Assembly: GCF_003319125.1 (NCBI RefSeq)
Contig: NZ_QOHG01000003.1
Span: 248,001 to 312,000, forward strand
Source of the DNA: Blastococcus sp. TF02A-26
GTDB taxonomy: Bacteria > Actinomycetota > Actinomycetes > Mycobacteriales > Geodermatophilaceae
Direction of reading: 5' to 3'
DNA: 64,000 bases
In this document: positions 1 to 9,413 of the stretch, piece after piece
How positions within the stretch are numbered: position 1 is the stretch's first letter
How the letters are laid out: the number at the start of each line of letters is the position of its first letter
Made by a program: the position numbers and the translations under genes
The notes under the pieces: model-generated
The model's input: only the letters and a program-made list of their open reading frames with translations
What the model was told of the DNA's origin: nothing
Databases searched by the model: none

Positions 1-423
1 CTCTGGGGCGCCGGCGTCGACGGCCAGCACCTGGCCTGGAACGTGCCGACCCCGCCGCGGGTCTACTCCGCCCGCCTCCCGGTGCACCCGACCCATTCGG
101 CCGTGCGGCTCACCGCGCTGCCCAGCACCCCCACGATCCGGCCCGCGACGTCTTCCCCCGTCGCGGCCCTCATCCCGGCCCTCCACCTCCGGGCGGCCGG
201 TCTCACCCCCCGGGCTGCGGCCCGGCCTCCCCGGGCGTCGCAGCCTCGGGCATCGGAGCCCACCGGATGGCCCGCCATCCGACCGGAGCCCTGCCCCGCA
301 CTGCCAGCGCCGTCCGGCTGGCCGATCCGTGAACCGGGCTCCCGGGCCTGCGCACGCGGCCCGGGCCGCGCCCGGACCCGCGGCGACCCGCCGGCGTGCC
401 GGGTCCGGGGCTCTCCTCCCTGA
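1..423 (+). CDS. C-terminal fragment of an unrecognised protein, running off the left edge
   Basis: An open frame enters from the left edge and ends at a TGA at 421-423. For roughly the first 190 bases every third codon position is almost exclusively G or C, as in the real genes here; after that the bias weakens and the translation becomes rich in Pro, Arg and Ala. The visible residues start LWGAGVDGQHLAWNV and match no family I know. The minus strand also has an open frame using the same GC-rich codon positions and ending at 63, so the coding strand is not certain. Treat it as a partial gene whose true end may lie before 423. Confidence 0.25.
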   Translation, partial: LWGAGVDGQHLAWNVPTPPRVYSARLPVHPTHSAVRLTALPSTPTIRPATSSPVAALIPALHLRAAGLTPRAAARPPRASQPRASEPTGWPAIRPEPCPALPAPSGWPIREPGSRACARGPGRARTRGDPPACRVRGSPP

Positions 424-1080
424 CCCGTTCCGTCAGCAGATCCGGCCGACCCCGGCCGTCGTCCACCTGGCACCGCACCGCCGGAACCGGCCGCACCCGC
501 GGTCGCGACCGACGACCCGCGTCGCCGACTCCTCCCCTCCCCCTGGCCGTCCGCCAGGCGCCCCCGGCCCACTCCTCCCGGTGCACCCCGCACCGCCACC
601 TCAGACCGCACCGCAGTACGTACGCGCCTCGACCTCCCGCCGACCCTGCCCCGAGCAGCGGCGCGCGGACCCTCCAGGGAGGCGCAGACGCCACGGCGGA
701 GCGGACACCGGTGGCAGCGCGGACCGGTCCGCGGAGTGGTCCACAGGTCCAGCCGGTGCCCGTGATCGGGTCTCCGACCGGCTCCGACCTGGCCGGCCGG
801 TGACGCGCGGTGCACGGGGACGCGAGGAGCTCGTCGCAGACCGGTCGCCGCTCGCCCCGGTCCCGGCGGGAGGTGCCCCGGACGGCGAACGGGGAGAGGC
901 CGCGGACGGAGCCCCGTCCGCACCGAACCCCTGGCGGGCGCTCGCCCGGGACCCCGATCGACCTCCTCCGGTCGGGCTCCCCGGGCGGCGCCCGCCATCG
1001 GCGTCCTCGGGGCCGCGCGACCGGTGTCCTCGCCCACACCCGGTTGGCCGTCGGGCGGAGGCTGTGAGAGAAAGGACGGG
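424..1080. other. Long stretch without a convincing gene
   Basis: Several open frames cross this stretch on both strands, but their translations are Pro/Arg/Ala-rich low-complexity strings typical of GC-rich non-coding sequence, without a steady third-position signal. A perfect 14-base palindrome (GCGGACCGGTCCGC) lies at 719-732. An 8-bp hairpin with a 4-base loop lies at 902-921 (GCGGACGG/CCGTCCGC). Both could be terminator or protein-binding structures. The 3' part presumably carries the promoter of the downstream phosphatase gene. I see no tRNA or known riboswitch here. Confidence 0.5.
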
Positions 1081-1107
1081 ATGAACGGGCGAGGCGCTTC
1101 TCGGTGA
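1081..1107 (+). CDS. Eight-codon upstream ORF coupled to the SpoIIE phosphatase gene
   Basis: ATG at 1081 is preceded by AAAGGA at 1071-1076, the best Shine-Dalgarno in this region. It encodes MNGRGASR and stops at TGA 1105-1107. That stop overlaps the GTG start (1104-1106) of the phosphatase gene as GTGA, the junction used between many cotranscribed genes in this window. This suggests that ribosomes terminating on the tiny ORF restart on the phosphatase frame. The peptide has no recognisable attenuation residues. Its translation is inference; the spacing and overlap are read directly. Confidence 0.35.
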   Translation: MNGRGASR

Positions 1108-3221
1108 GACCGCACCCGCCCCGTCCGGTCCCCCAGGACGGCCCGCCGGGTGCCGCGGACGCCGCCCAGCGGCTGCGCCTCGAGCTCGCGGTCGAGGCGG
1201 CCGGCATCGGCAGCTTCGACTGGGACCTCGTCACCGGGCAGCTCGACTGGGACGACCGCCTGCTCGACATGTTCGGTTACTCCCGCGAGCAGTGGGGCGA
1301 GCGGATCGAGGCGTTCGCCGCCCGGCTGCACCCCGACGACGTCGACGCCACCATGGCCGCCCTCCAGCACGCCATCGACACCTGCGGTGCCTACGACGCC
1401 GAGTTCCGGGTGGCCCTCCCCTCCGGCGAGACGCGCTGGGTCCGCGGCCGCGGTCGCGCCCTGTGCGACGAGAGCGGCGTGGCGGTGCGCCTCCTCGGGG
1501 CCGCCTACGACACCACCAGCGCCCGCGCCGCGGACCAGCACGTCGCCCGCGTGCTCGAGGCGATGAACGAGGCGTTCTTCTCCCTCGACCGCGAGTGGCG
1601 CTTCGCCTACGTCAACCGGCGGGCCGAGGAGGTGCTCGACCGGCCCCGGGCCGCGCTGGTCGGCGGCGACATCTGGGAGCTGTTCCCGCACGCGGTCGGC
1701 AGCGACTTCGAGACCCACTACCGCGGGGCGGTCGCCACCGGCCAGGAGCGCGTCTTCGAGGCCCACTACCCCGAGCCGCTGGACGCCTGGTACGAGGTGC
1801 GGGCCTGGCCCACCCCCGACGGGCTGTCGGTGTACTTCCTCGACGTCACCGAGCGTCGCCGCGCCGAGACGCAGGCGCGCGAGTCCGCCGCCCGGCTCCG
1901 CGCGCTGGCCGAGATCAGCGCCGCCATGGTCGAGGAGCTGGGTCGTGGCCGGGACGAGCGGGGGGCCCTGCAGCGGGTGACCGAGGCGGTCGTGCCGGTC
2001 TTCGCCGACTGGGCGATCGCCACGCTGGTCGACGAGGACGGCCGGATGCGCGACGTCGCCAGCTGGCACGCCGACCCGGCCCTGCGCGAGACGACGGCCC
2101 GCTACGCGCAGCTACGCCTGGCCTCCGTGCAGGACGACGCCCCGGTGCTGCAGGCCCTCGGCTCGGGCCAGGTCCTGACCGTGGAGGACGTCCGCGCGGT
2201 CATCGGCCCCACCCTCCCCGCGGGGGAGGTGCGCGAGGTGTTCGACCGGCTGGCACCGGACACCGCGCTGACCCTGCCCATGACCGCGCACGGCCGGACG
2301 CTGGGCGCGCTGAGCCTGTACCGCTCCGACGGCGGGCGGGCCGCCGACGCCGACGACGTCGCCGCGGCCCGTCAGGTCGCCGACCGGGTCGCCCTCGCCC
2401 TGGACAACGCCCGCCTGCACGACCAGCAGCGCCGGCTGGCCGAGGAGCTGCAGCGGAGCATGCTCACCGCGCCGCCGCGCCCGGACCACGCCGAGGTCGT
2501 CGTCCGCTACCTGCCGGCCGTGGAGGCCGCCCAGGTCGGCGGCGACTGGTACGACGCGTTCCTGCAGCCCGGCGGCGCCACGATGCTGGTCATCGGCGAC
2601 GTCGTCGGCCACGACATCGCCGCGGCGGCGGCCATGGGCCAGCTGCGCGGACTGGTCCGCGGGATCGCGTTCCGCGAGGGCGCGACGCCGGCGACCGTCC
2701 TGGCGGACCTGGACGTCGCGGTGCACGGGCTGGAGATGCACACGATGGCCACCGCGATCGTGGCCCGGATCGAGCAGACCCCCGAGCAGCGGGCGGCCGG
2801 GACGACGACGCTGCGCTGGTCCAACGCCGGGCACCCGCCCCCGCTGCTGCTGCGCGGGGACGGCGGGGTCGAGGAGCTGTCGGGCCCGCGGGCGGAGCTG
2901 ATGCTCGGGGTGGACCCGACGGCGCGGCGCACCGACTCCGCGGTCACCGTCGACCGGCCGGCCACCGTGCTGCTCTACACCGACGGCCTGGTCGAGGCCC
3001 GGGACCAGTTGCTCGACGAGGGGATCACGGCGCTGCGCGAGGCGCTCACGGACCTGGCCGACCGGCCGCTGGCGGAGCTGTGCGACGGGCTGCTGGCCCG
3101 GCTGCGCCCGCACGGCGTGGCCGACGACGTCGCCCTGGTCGCCGTCCGGCTGCACCCCGAGGACCGCCCGCGCCCGCCCGAGGCCGGCCTCGAGCACGTC
3201 CCGCCCGTCCCCGGCGCCTAG
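1104..3221 (+). CDS. PAS-PAS-GAF-SpoIIE serine phosphatase (RsbU/RsbP-type)
   Basis: This 705-residue cytosolic sensor phosphatase probably dephosphorylates an anti-sigma-factor antagonist in a partner-switching stress pathway. A PAS_3-type domain spans about 25-140 and a second PAS about 150-255. A GAF domain spans about 265-430, and a PP2C/SpoIIE domain fills 445-690. Metal-binding acidic residues typical of SpoIIE phosphatases are visible: Asp481 in GGDWYD, Asp499 in IGDVVGHD and Asp627 in YTDGLVE. There is no transmembrane segment. The GTG start overlaps the stop of a tiny upstream ORF. An RsbW-like kinase is encoded just downstream on the opposite strand, a plausible partner. The stimulus sensed by the PAS/GAF domains cannot be told from sequence. 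Confidence 0.92.
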   Translation: MRPHPPRPVPQDGPPGAADAAQRLRLELAVEAAGIGSFDWDLVTGQLDWDDRLLDMFGYSREQWGERIEAFAARLHPDDVDATMAALQHAIDTCGAYDAEFRVALPSGETRWVRGRGRALCDESGVAVRLLGAAYDTTSARAADQHVARVLEAMNEAFFSLDREWRFAYVNRRAEEVLDRPRAALVGGDIWELFPHAVGSDFETHYRGAVATGQERVFEAHYPEPLDAWYEVRAWPTPDGLSVYFLDVTERRRAETQARESAARLRALAEISAAMVEELGRGRDERGALQRVTEAVVPVFADWAIATLVDEDGRMRDVASWHADPALRETTARYAQLRLASVQDDAPVLQALGSGQVLTVEDVRAVIGPTLPAGEVREVFDRLAPDTALTLPMTAHGRTLGALSLYRSDGGRAADADDVAAARQVADRVALALDNARLHDQQRRLAEELQRSMLTAPPRPDHAEVVVRYLPAVEAAQVGGDWYDAFLQPGGATMLVIGDVVGHDIAAAAAMGQLRGLVRGIAFREGATPATVLADLDVAVHGLEMHTMATAIVARIEQTPEQRAAGTTTLRWSNAGHPPPLLLRGDGGVEELSGPRAELMLGVDPTARRTDSAVTVDRPATVLLYTDGLVEARDQLLDEGITALREALTDLADRPLAELCDGLLARLRPHGVADDVALVAVRLHPEDRPRPPEAGLEHVPPVPGA

Positions 3222-3285
3222 TTCGGCCCCGTCGCAGGGGCCCGCGGCGAGCGCAGCGAGGCGTGGGGGGCGATGGGGCCCTTCC

Positions 3286-3726
3286 TCAGGCGGGGAGGAC
3301 CGCCCAGACGTGCTTGGCGTCGCCCTCGACGTACCAGCCGTGGGCGCTGGAGAGCTCGGCGATGAGGTACAGGCCCAGGCCGCCCTCGCTGGGGTCGCGC
3401 CCGACGGCCGGCATGGGGGGCTCCGCGGCGGCGCCGTCGGAGACCTCCAGCAGCCACGCCGCGTCGGCCCGGCGCACCGCGGCGCGCACGCTCCCACCGC
3501 CGTGCCGCAGGGCGTTGGACGACATCTCGTCGAGGGCGAGGACCAGCCGGTCGCGCAGCTCGGGGTCGGCCGCGTCGCCGAGGAGCTGGCGCAGCTCGGC
3601 GCGGACCTGGGGCAGCTGGGCGATCTCCGACAGCTCCCACACGCGGCCGCCGGAGGACGGTGGCGGGGTCGCGGGCAGCCAGATGGACCTGGCCGGCTCG
3701 CGTGTCACGCCCGTGCTACCTCGCAT
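3286..3726 (-). CDS. RsbW-like anti-sigma regulatory factor (HATPase_c_2 serine kinase)
   Basis: This small single-domain GHKL ATPase has 146 residues. The N-box is visible as LALDEMSSNALRHGG (about 63-77), the G1 box as SDGA and the G2 box as GLGLYLIAEL. Proteins of this type bind a sigma factor or phosphorylate a STAS antagonist. The convergent SpoIIE phosphatase next to it is the expected opposing activity, but no STAS antagonist or sigma gene lies beside the pair, so the target is unknown. The start is uncertain. The ATG used here has GCGAGG directly against it, while a GTG at 3708 has that motif at a better distance and would shorten the protein by six residues. Confidence 0.85.
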   Translation of the reverse strand: MRGSTGVTREPARSIWLPATPPPSSGGRVWELSEIAQLPQVRAELRQLLGDAADPELRDRLVLALDEMSSNALRHGGGSVRAAVRRADAAWLLEVSDGAAAEPPMPAVGRDPSEGGLGLYLIAELSSAHGWYVEGDAKHVWAVLPA

Positions 3727-3830
3727 CCTCGCGCCGGCCGTCGTCTGGACCGAACACCTGCGTATGCGCCGCCGTCACCACGCCTAAACGCCCGGGTGAC
3801 CGGAGTCACCGCGACGGTCGGCGCGCCGCG

Positions 3831-5399
<1,569 letters not shown>

Positions 5400-5403
5400 G
5401 TCC

Positions 5404-6525
5404 TCACCCGAACCTCCGGACGTCGAAGGGAGCGGCGAGCGCGGGTACCTCGCCGGAGACGAGGAGCTCGGCCACCAGCTCCCCGGTGAGCGGGGTGAGC
5501 AGCACCCCGTTGCGGAAGTGGCCGGCGGCCAGCACCAGCCCCGGCGTGCCGGAGGGGCCGAGAACCGGGGCGTTGTCGGGGGTCCCCGGCCGCCAGCGGG
5601 CCAGGGTCTCGGTCAGCTCGAGTTCGGTCACCCCGGGGACGACCTCGATCGCGTCGTGCAGCAGATCGTGCACCCCGCCGGCGGTGACGGTCGCGTCGAA
5701 GCCCCGCTCCTCGACGGTGGCACCAACGACGAGGCCGTCGTCCCCCTGGGGCACCAGGTAGACCGAGCGGCCGCGCACCAGGGCGCGCACGGTGCCGTCG
5801 AGCAGGCCGGCGGCTCCGCGCAGCCGCAGGATCTGGCCCTTCACCGGCCGCACCGGCACCGCCGGGGCGCCGGGCAGCGCGCCGCTGTGCGCGCCGAGGG
5901 CCAGCACGACCGTGCCGGCGCGCACCTCGCCGCCGTTCTGGAGCGCGACGCCGGTGACCCGGCCCTCGTCGGTGCACAGCGCCGCCACCCGTGATCGGAC
6001 CACGCGGACGCCCGCGGCCTCGGCGGCGGCCAGGAGGACGGGGTGCAGCTCGCGCGGGTCGACCGACAGGTCGCCGGCGACGTGCACCCCGGTGCGCACC
6101 CGCGGGGTGAGGGAGGGCTCGCGGCGACGGGCCTCGCGTCCGGTCAGCCGGTGCACCTCGAGGCCGAGTTCCACGTGGAACCCGTGCAGGTCGGCCAGCG
6201 CCCGGGCGTCGTCGTCGTCGAAGCCGACGACGAGGGTGCCGGCGGGGCGCAGGGCCACCCGGGTGCCGGTGGCAACGGCGAGGTCGTCGAGGAAGCCCGG
6301 GTAGCGCCCCAGCGAGGCCTGGCACAGCCGCAGCAGCGCCTCCTCGCCGTAGCCGGCCTCCGAGACCGGCGCGAGCATGCCGGCGGCGGCGCGCGAGGCC
6401 CCGCCGCCCGGGGCGTCGTCCACCACGGTCACCGACAGGCCCCGCTGGGCCGCGCGCCAGGCGACCGACAGCCCGATCAGCCCGCCGCCGGCGACCGCGA
6501 CATCGACGGGGACGCCGGTGCTCAC
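5404..6525 (-). CDS. thiO: Glycine oxidase ThiO
   Basis: ThiO is a FAD-dependent D-amino-acid-oxidase-family enzyme of 373 residues that oxidises glycine to the imine used by ThiG. The N-terminal Rossmann FAD motif is visible (VAVAGGGLIGLSVAW). A second conserved segment, RWRPGTPDNAPVLG, lies near the C-terminus, followed by the AAGHFRNGVLLTP flavin-contact region typical of ThiO. The GTG start overlaps the permease stop as GTGA, which favours this start. It is a soluble member of the riboswitch operon. Confidence 0.95.
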   Translation of the reverse strand: MSTGVPVDVAVAGGGLIGLSVAWRAAQRGLSVTVVDDAPGGGASRAAAGMLAPVSEAGYGEEALLRLCQASLGRYPGFLDDLAVATGTRVALRPAGTLVVGFDDDDARALADLHGFHVELGLEVHRLTGREARRREPSLTPRVRTGVHVAGDLSVDPRELHPVLLAAAEAAGVRVVRSRVAALCTDEGRVTGVALQNGGEVRAGTVVLALGAHSGALPGAPAVPVRPVKGQILRLRGAAGLLDGTVRALVRGRSVYLVPQGDDGLVVGATVEERGFDATVTAGGVHDLLHDAIEVVPGVTELELTETLARWRPGTPDNAPVLGPSGTPGLVLAAGHFRNGVLLTPLTGELVAELLVSGEVPALAAPFDVRRFG

Positions 6526-7859
6526 CGGGCGGCCCGCCTCCGCAGGACCGCGGGCAGGCAGAGCAGCGCGGTGAGCACGGCCGCGACGGCGAGGCTGATG
6601 AGGGAGGCCGACCAGCCGTTGGCCGGGTCGATGCCCAGGTCGGTCTGCCGGGCCGTCCACCACGTCGTCCACCCGGCGCCCGGTCCGCTGAAGAAGGTCG
6701 GCAGCGTGAGCTGGTAGGCGAGGAAGCCGGCGGCCCACGGCAGCAGGAACGCCGGGCGGGCGGGGGCGGTGTCGGAGGTGTCCCAGGCGCCGCGCGGGGT
6801 GAGCGCGTAGACGACGGCGAAGACGCCCACCAGCGGGACGAACACCGCGCCGATCAGGAAGAGGAACGGCTCGTAGGCGGCGATGTCGAAGCTCAGCGCG
6901 AGCAGGGTCGCGACGGCGCCGACGACGACCACGAGCACCCGCCGGTCGGCACGCGCGACGACGTTCTGCGCCGACACCGCCGTCGAGTAGACGTTCGCGA
7001 ACGCCTCGTCGAGCTCGACGGCCACGAGCACCAGCACGGCCAGCGCGCCGAGCGGCACCGCCAGCAGCGCGTCGATGACGTCGAAGCCGGCGCTGCCGTA
7101 GGCGGCCAGCGCCAGCACGCCGAGGGTGAACATCACGACGGTGGCCACGCCGTAGCCGATGCTCGCGCCGGCGAAGGCCGCCCGGGGGCTGCGCACGTGC
7201 CGGGTGTAGTCGGCGGCGAGCGCGAACCAGGAGATCGGCAGCGCGATCACGATGTCGGTGGCGGTCCAGAACGACGTCGCGGCGCCCTGGGTCAGCTCCG
7301 GCAGCGGCTCGGCGAGCACCTCGACGAACAGGTAGACCAGGGCCGCGAGCGCCGCCCAGATCGCGTACCGGGCCAGCACCCGGACGACGCCGAGCGGGCG
7401 CAGCGCCATCAGCGTGGCGAGGACACCGGCGCCGAGGACGAAGGGCCAGCGCGGCGCGTCGAGCACCCGGGACGCCGCCTCGGCGATGATCACGATCTCG
7501 AACGTGGCCCAGCCGACGCACTGGACGAGGTTGAACGCCGTCGGCAGCCAGGACGTGCGCCGGCCCAGCAGGCCGCGGAGCAGCACCATCGCCGGCACGC
7601 CCTCGCGGGCCCCGGCGGCCGCCCCGATGCCGAGCAGCAGCGCGCCGATCACCGCGCCGACGACGACGGCGCCCAGCGTCTCGGCCAGCGGCCGCCCCGG
7701 CAGGACGACGAAGACGGCGGCCACCGGCAGCAGCAGGCTGACCCCGAGGTTGCCCCACAACCCGAGGGAGTCCCGGAGGCCCAGCGAGCGGGCCGGCCGC
7801 TCGTCGAGGGTGAGGGGCGCGTCCGCGGAGGACGGGCGGACGACGTCGGACGTGCTCAT
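6522..7859 (-). CDS. cytX: NCS1-family permease CytX, likely hydroxymethylpyrimidine uptake
   Basis: This 445-residue membrane protein has about twelve hydrophobic segments and belongs to the nucleobase:cation symporter-1 family. The first helix, LGLWGNLGVSLLLPVAAVF, carries the family's N-terminal signature. It is the first gene after a TPP riboswitch and is cotranscribed with thiazole genes. On that context the CytX subfamily, proposed to import the thiamin pyrimidine precursor HMP, is the best match. HMP would then feed ThiD encoded at 10840-11658. Substrate specificity is inferred from genome context. Confidence 0.88.
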   Translation of the reverse strand: MSTSDVVRPSSADAPLTLDERPARSLGLRDSLGLWGNLGVSLLLPVAAVFVVLPGRPLAETLGAVVVGAVIGALLLGIGAAAGAREGVPAMVLLRGLLGRRTSWLPTAFNLVQCVGWATFEIVIIAEAASRVLDAPRWPFVLGAGVLATLMALRPLGVVRVLARYAIWAALAALVYLFVEVLAEPLPELTQGAATSFWTATDIVIALPISWFALAADYTRHVRSPRAAFAGASIGYGVATVVMFTLGVLALAAYGSAGFDVIDALLAVPLGALAVLVLVAVELDEAFANVYSTAVSAQNVVARADRRVLVVVVGAVATLLALSFDIAAYEPFLFLIGAVFVPLVGVFAVVYALTPRGAWDTSDTAPARPAFLLPWAAGFLAYQLTLPTFFSGPGAGWTTWWTARQTDLGIDPANGWSASLISLAVAAVLTALLCLPAVLRRRAAR

Positions 7860-7863
7860 GACC

Positions 7864-7951
7864 AGCTCCCTACGCCGGCATTACCCGGACAGGTTCCAGC
7901 GGTCGGCGGCGCGGTCAGCCGCCCTCTCAGCCCGGTACGCCCGAGCTCCCG
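7864..7951 (-). promoter_or_regulatory. TPP riboswitch (THI element) controlling cytX-thiOSG-tenI
   Basis: Read on the minus strand, the leader contains the conserved blocks CTGAGAGGG, a GACC-rich arm, GAACCTG, CCGGGTAATGCCGGCGTAGG and a closing GGGAGC. This is the order of the thiamin diphosphate aptamer. The closing stem can form between AGCTC at the 5' side and GAGCT at the 3' side. GGGAG in that 3' strand is also the Shine-Dalgarno of cytX (ATG at 7857-7859). Ligand binding would therefore hide the ribosome-binding site directly, which is translational control. No intrinsic terminator is visible in the leader. Confidence 0.95.
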
Positions 7952-7953
7952 CA

Positions 7954-8001
7954 CACGTGGCCTGCCACGTGCGGGGCCGACTGTAGCCCCGCCCGTACGG
8001 T
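7954..8001. promoter_or_regulatory. Overlapping divergent promoters between cytX and tenA, with a palindrome
   Basis: A TACAGT hexamer (minus strand, 7980-7985) fits a -10 for the riboswitch leader. A TACGGT hexamer (plus strand, 7996-8001) lies eight bases before the tenA GTG. The two -10 elements are only ten bases apart and point away from each other, so each promoter's -35 region overlaps the other promoter. A perfect inverted repeat CACGTGG-CCTG-CCACGTG sits at 7954-7971, in the start of the minus-strand leader. It could be a leader hairpin or a regulator site. Confidence 0.5.
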
Positions 8002-8009
8002 GTCTCGCC

Positions 8010-8606
8010 GTGCCCGTCTCCGACCTGCTCCGCGACCACCCCGACGCCTGGGCGCACGCCACCGGGCACCGGTTCCTGCTCGGCGTGCGCGACGGCGACC
8101 TGCCCGCCGGGGCCTTCGACACCTGGCTGGTCCAGGACCGGCACTACGTGGCCGACCTGCTGCGTTTCCAGGCCCGGCTGCTCGCGCGGGCGCCGCGCCC
8201 GGCCCAGGCGGTGCTCGCGGCCGGGGCGGTGGCCCTGGTCGAGGAGCTGGACTGGTTCGAGGACGTCGCCGCCCGCCGCGGCCTGGACCTCGACGCGCCG
8301 CGGCTGCCCGCCACCGCCGCGTACGCGGAGCTCCTGGAGCGCCTCGACGGTGCGGACGTGCCGTCCGCGCTGACCGGGCTGTGGGCGATCGAGCGGGTCT
8401 ACCTCGACGCCTGGACCGTCGCCTCGCCCGGCGCGCCGGAGTTCGCGGAGTTCGTCGCGCACTGGACGACGCCGGGCTTCGCCGGGTACGTCTCCGCTCT
8501 GGGCGACGCCGCCGACGCCCTCGGCGGCCGGCACGACGACGTCGTCCTGGCGGTGCTCGAGGCCGAGGTGGCCTTCTGGGACACGGCCGTCGGGAGTGCG
8601 CGGTGA
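8010..8606 (+). CDS. TenA/THI-4-family protein, first of two tandem paralogs
   Basis: The 198-residue all-helical protein belongs to the TenA (aminopyrimidine aminohydrolase)/PqqC superfamily. Family segments include the Phe-x-x-Trp-Leu-x-Gln-Asp-type helix (AFDTWLVQDRHYVADL) and a C-terminal EVAFWDTA helix. TenA salvages the pyrimidine of degraded thiamin. The classical catalytic Cys of thiaminase II is not obvious, so this copy may be a TenA_E-type or divergent enzyme. The GTG start, eight bases after a TACGGT -10, suggests a leaderless mRNA. The stop overlaps the next tenA start as GTGA. Confidence 0.85.
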   Translation: MPVSDLLRDHPDAWAHATGHRFLLGVRDGDLPAGAFDTWLVQDRHYVADLLRFQARLLARAPRPAQAVLAAGAVALVEELDWFEDVAARRGLDLDAPRLPATAAYAELLERLDGADVPSALTGLWAIERVYLDAWTVASPGAPEFAEFVAHWTTPGFAGYVSALGDAADALGGRHDDVVLAVLEAEVAFWDTAVGSAR

Positions 8607-9223
8607 GCCTGGCCCGCCGCCTGTGGGCGGACAACGCGGACCTGGCCGGAGCGGCTCTCGCGCACCCGTTCGTGCAGGGCCTGGCGGACGGGACGCTGCC
8701 GCGGGACCGCTTCACCGGGTACCTCGCCCAGGACGCGTTCTTCCTCCAGACCTTCGCCCGCGGTTACGCCATGGCCGTCGTCCGCAGCCCCGACCGGGCC
8801 GGGCTGGAGGCCTTCGCCGACCTGCTGGCCGGGGTCCGCGACGAGCTCCGGCTGCACGACGCGGTGGCGGCGCGGGAGGGCATCGACCTGGCCGCCGTCG
8901 AGCCGGCCCCCGCGACGTCGGCGTACACCGACTTCCTGCTGGCCACCGCCTCGACCGGGGGGCTGGGGGAGATCTGCGCGGCGATGACGCCGTGCATGCG
9001 GCTCTACGCCTTCCTGGGACGCTCGCTGGCCGGGTCCGCGCCGGGGCCGTACGCCGACTGGGTCACCGCCTACGCCGACCCCGGCTTCGAGGCGCTGGCC
9101 GCCACGCTGGAGGGGCTGCTCGACCGGTACGCCGACGACGGCCCGGTCGTGCCGCGGGCCTACCGGCGGGCGATGGAGCTCGAGCTGGCCTTCTTCGAGT
9201 CGGCCTGGGCCGCGGGGACCTGA
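8603..9223 (+). CDS. tenA: TenA-family protein, second of two tandem paralogs
   Basis: This 206-residue TenA-family protein begins SLARRLWADN and contains GYLAQDAFFLQTFARGYA, close to the typical TenA first active-site helix (Leu-x-Gln-Asp). It also has AMTPCMRLYAFLG, a segment carrying a Cys near the position of the thiaminase-II nucleophile, and a C-terminal ELAFFESAW helix. It is the more canonical of the two copies. It is translationally coupled to the first by a GTGA overlap and followed by a strong hairpin. Likely role: salvage hydrolysis of formylaminopyrimidine or aminopyrimidine to HMP. The two copies may form a heteromer or divide substrates; this is inference. Confidence 0.88.
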   Translation: MSLARRLWADNADLAGAALAHPFVQGLADGTLPRDRFTGYLAQDAFFLQTFARGYAMAVVRSPDRAGLEAFADLLAGVRDELRLHDAVAAREGIDLAAVEPAPATSAYTDFLLATASTGGLGEICAAMTPCMRLYAFLGRSLAGSAPGPYADWVTAYADPGFEALAATLEGLLDRYADDGPVVPRAYRRAMELELAFFESAWAAGT

Positions 9224-9230
9224 CGCGCCT

Positions 9231-9259
9231 CCCGTACCGCGGCACTGCCGCGGTACGGG
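9231..9259. terminator. Perfect hairpin after the tenA pair
   Basis: CCCGTACCGCGGCA and its reverse complement are separated by a single base, giving about 12 bp of stem once a small loop is allowed. It starts seven bases after the tenA stop and lies before the promoter of the thiM riboswitch. No T-tract follows, as is usual for candidate terminators in very GC-rich actinobacteria. Confidence 0.65.
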
Positions 9260-9323
9260 TGCCGGTGCCGCGCTACAGCGCGGCGGTCGCCCCGCGACGG
9301 CGGCACTCGGGCACGGTGCTTGC

Positions 9324-9329
9324 TACGTT
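9324..9329 (+). promoter_or_regulatory. Likely -10 element of the thiMED operon
   Basis: TACGTT fits the TAnnnT -10 pattern seen repeatedly in this window and lies about seven bases before the 5' end of the TPP aptamer, so transcription would begin at the aptamer itself. Confidence 0.45.
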
Positions 9330-9333
9330 CGGC

Positions 9334-9413
9334 ACCGACACGGGGTGCCCGCCGGCCGGGCTGAGATGACACCCGTCGAACCTGCCCAGGTCATGCTGGC
9401 GAAGGGATGTCAC
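9334..9413 (+). promoter_or_regulatory. TPP riboswitch controlling thiM-thiE-thiD
   Basis: The thiamin diphosphate aptamer blocks appear in order: CGGGGTGCCC, GGGCTGAGATGACACCC, GTCGAACCTG and a closing GGCGAAGGGA. GACA at 9337-9340 can close with TGTC at 9408-9411. The GAAGGGA at the 3' end is also the Shine-Dalgarno for the thiM GTG at 9414, so the switch probably acts on translation initiation. An upstream in-frame start at 9345 would lie inside the aptamer and is rejected as the thiM start. Confidence 0.95.

Noticed and set aside
63-2069. Long minus-strand open frame opposite the SpoIIE phosphatase gene
   Set aside because: Extreme GC content keeps antisense frames open. Its translation is low-complexity and lies antisense to a well-supported PAS/SpoIIE gene.
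3225-3282. Possible terminator GGCCCC-GTCGCA-GGGGCC after the first phosphatase gene
   Set aside because: Only a six-base stem; several competing folds exist, so I did not list it as a feature.
9345-9413. Upstream in-frame start for thiM
   Set aside because: It lies within the TPP riboswitch aptamer; the GTG at 9414 follows its Shine-Dalgarno.
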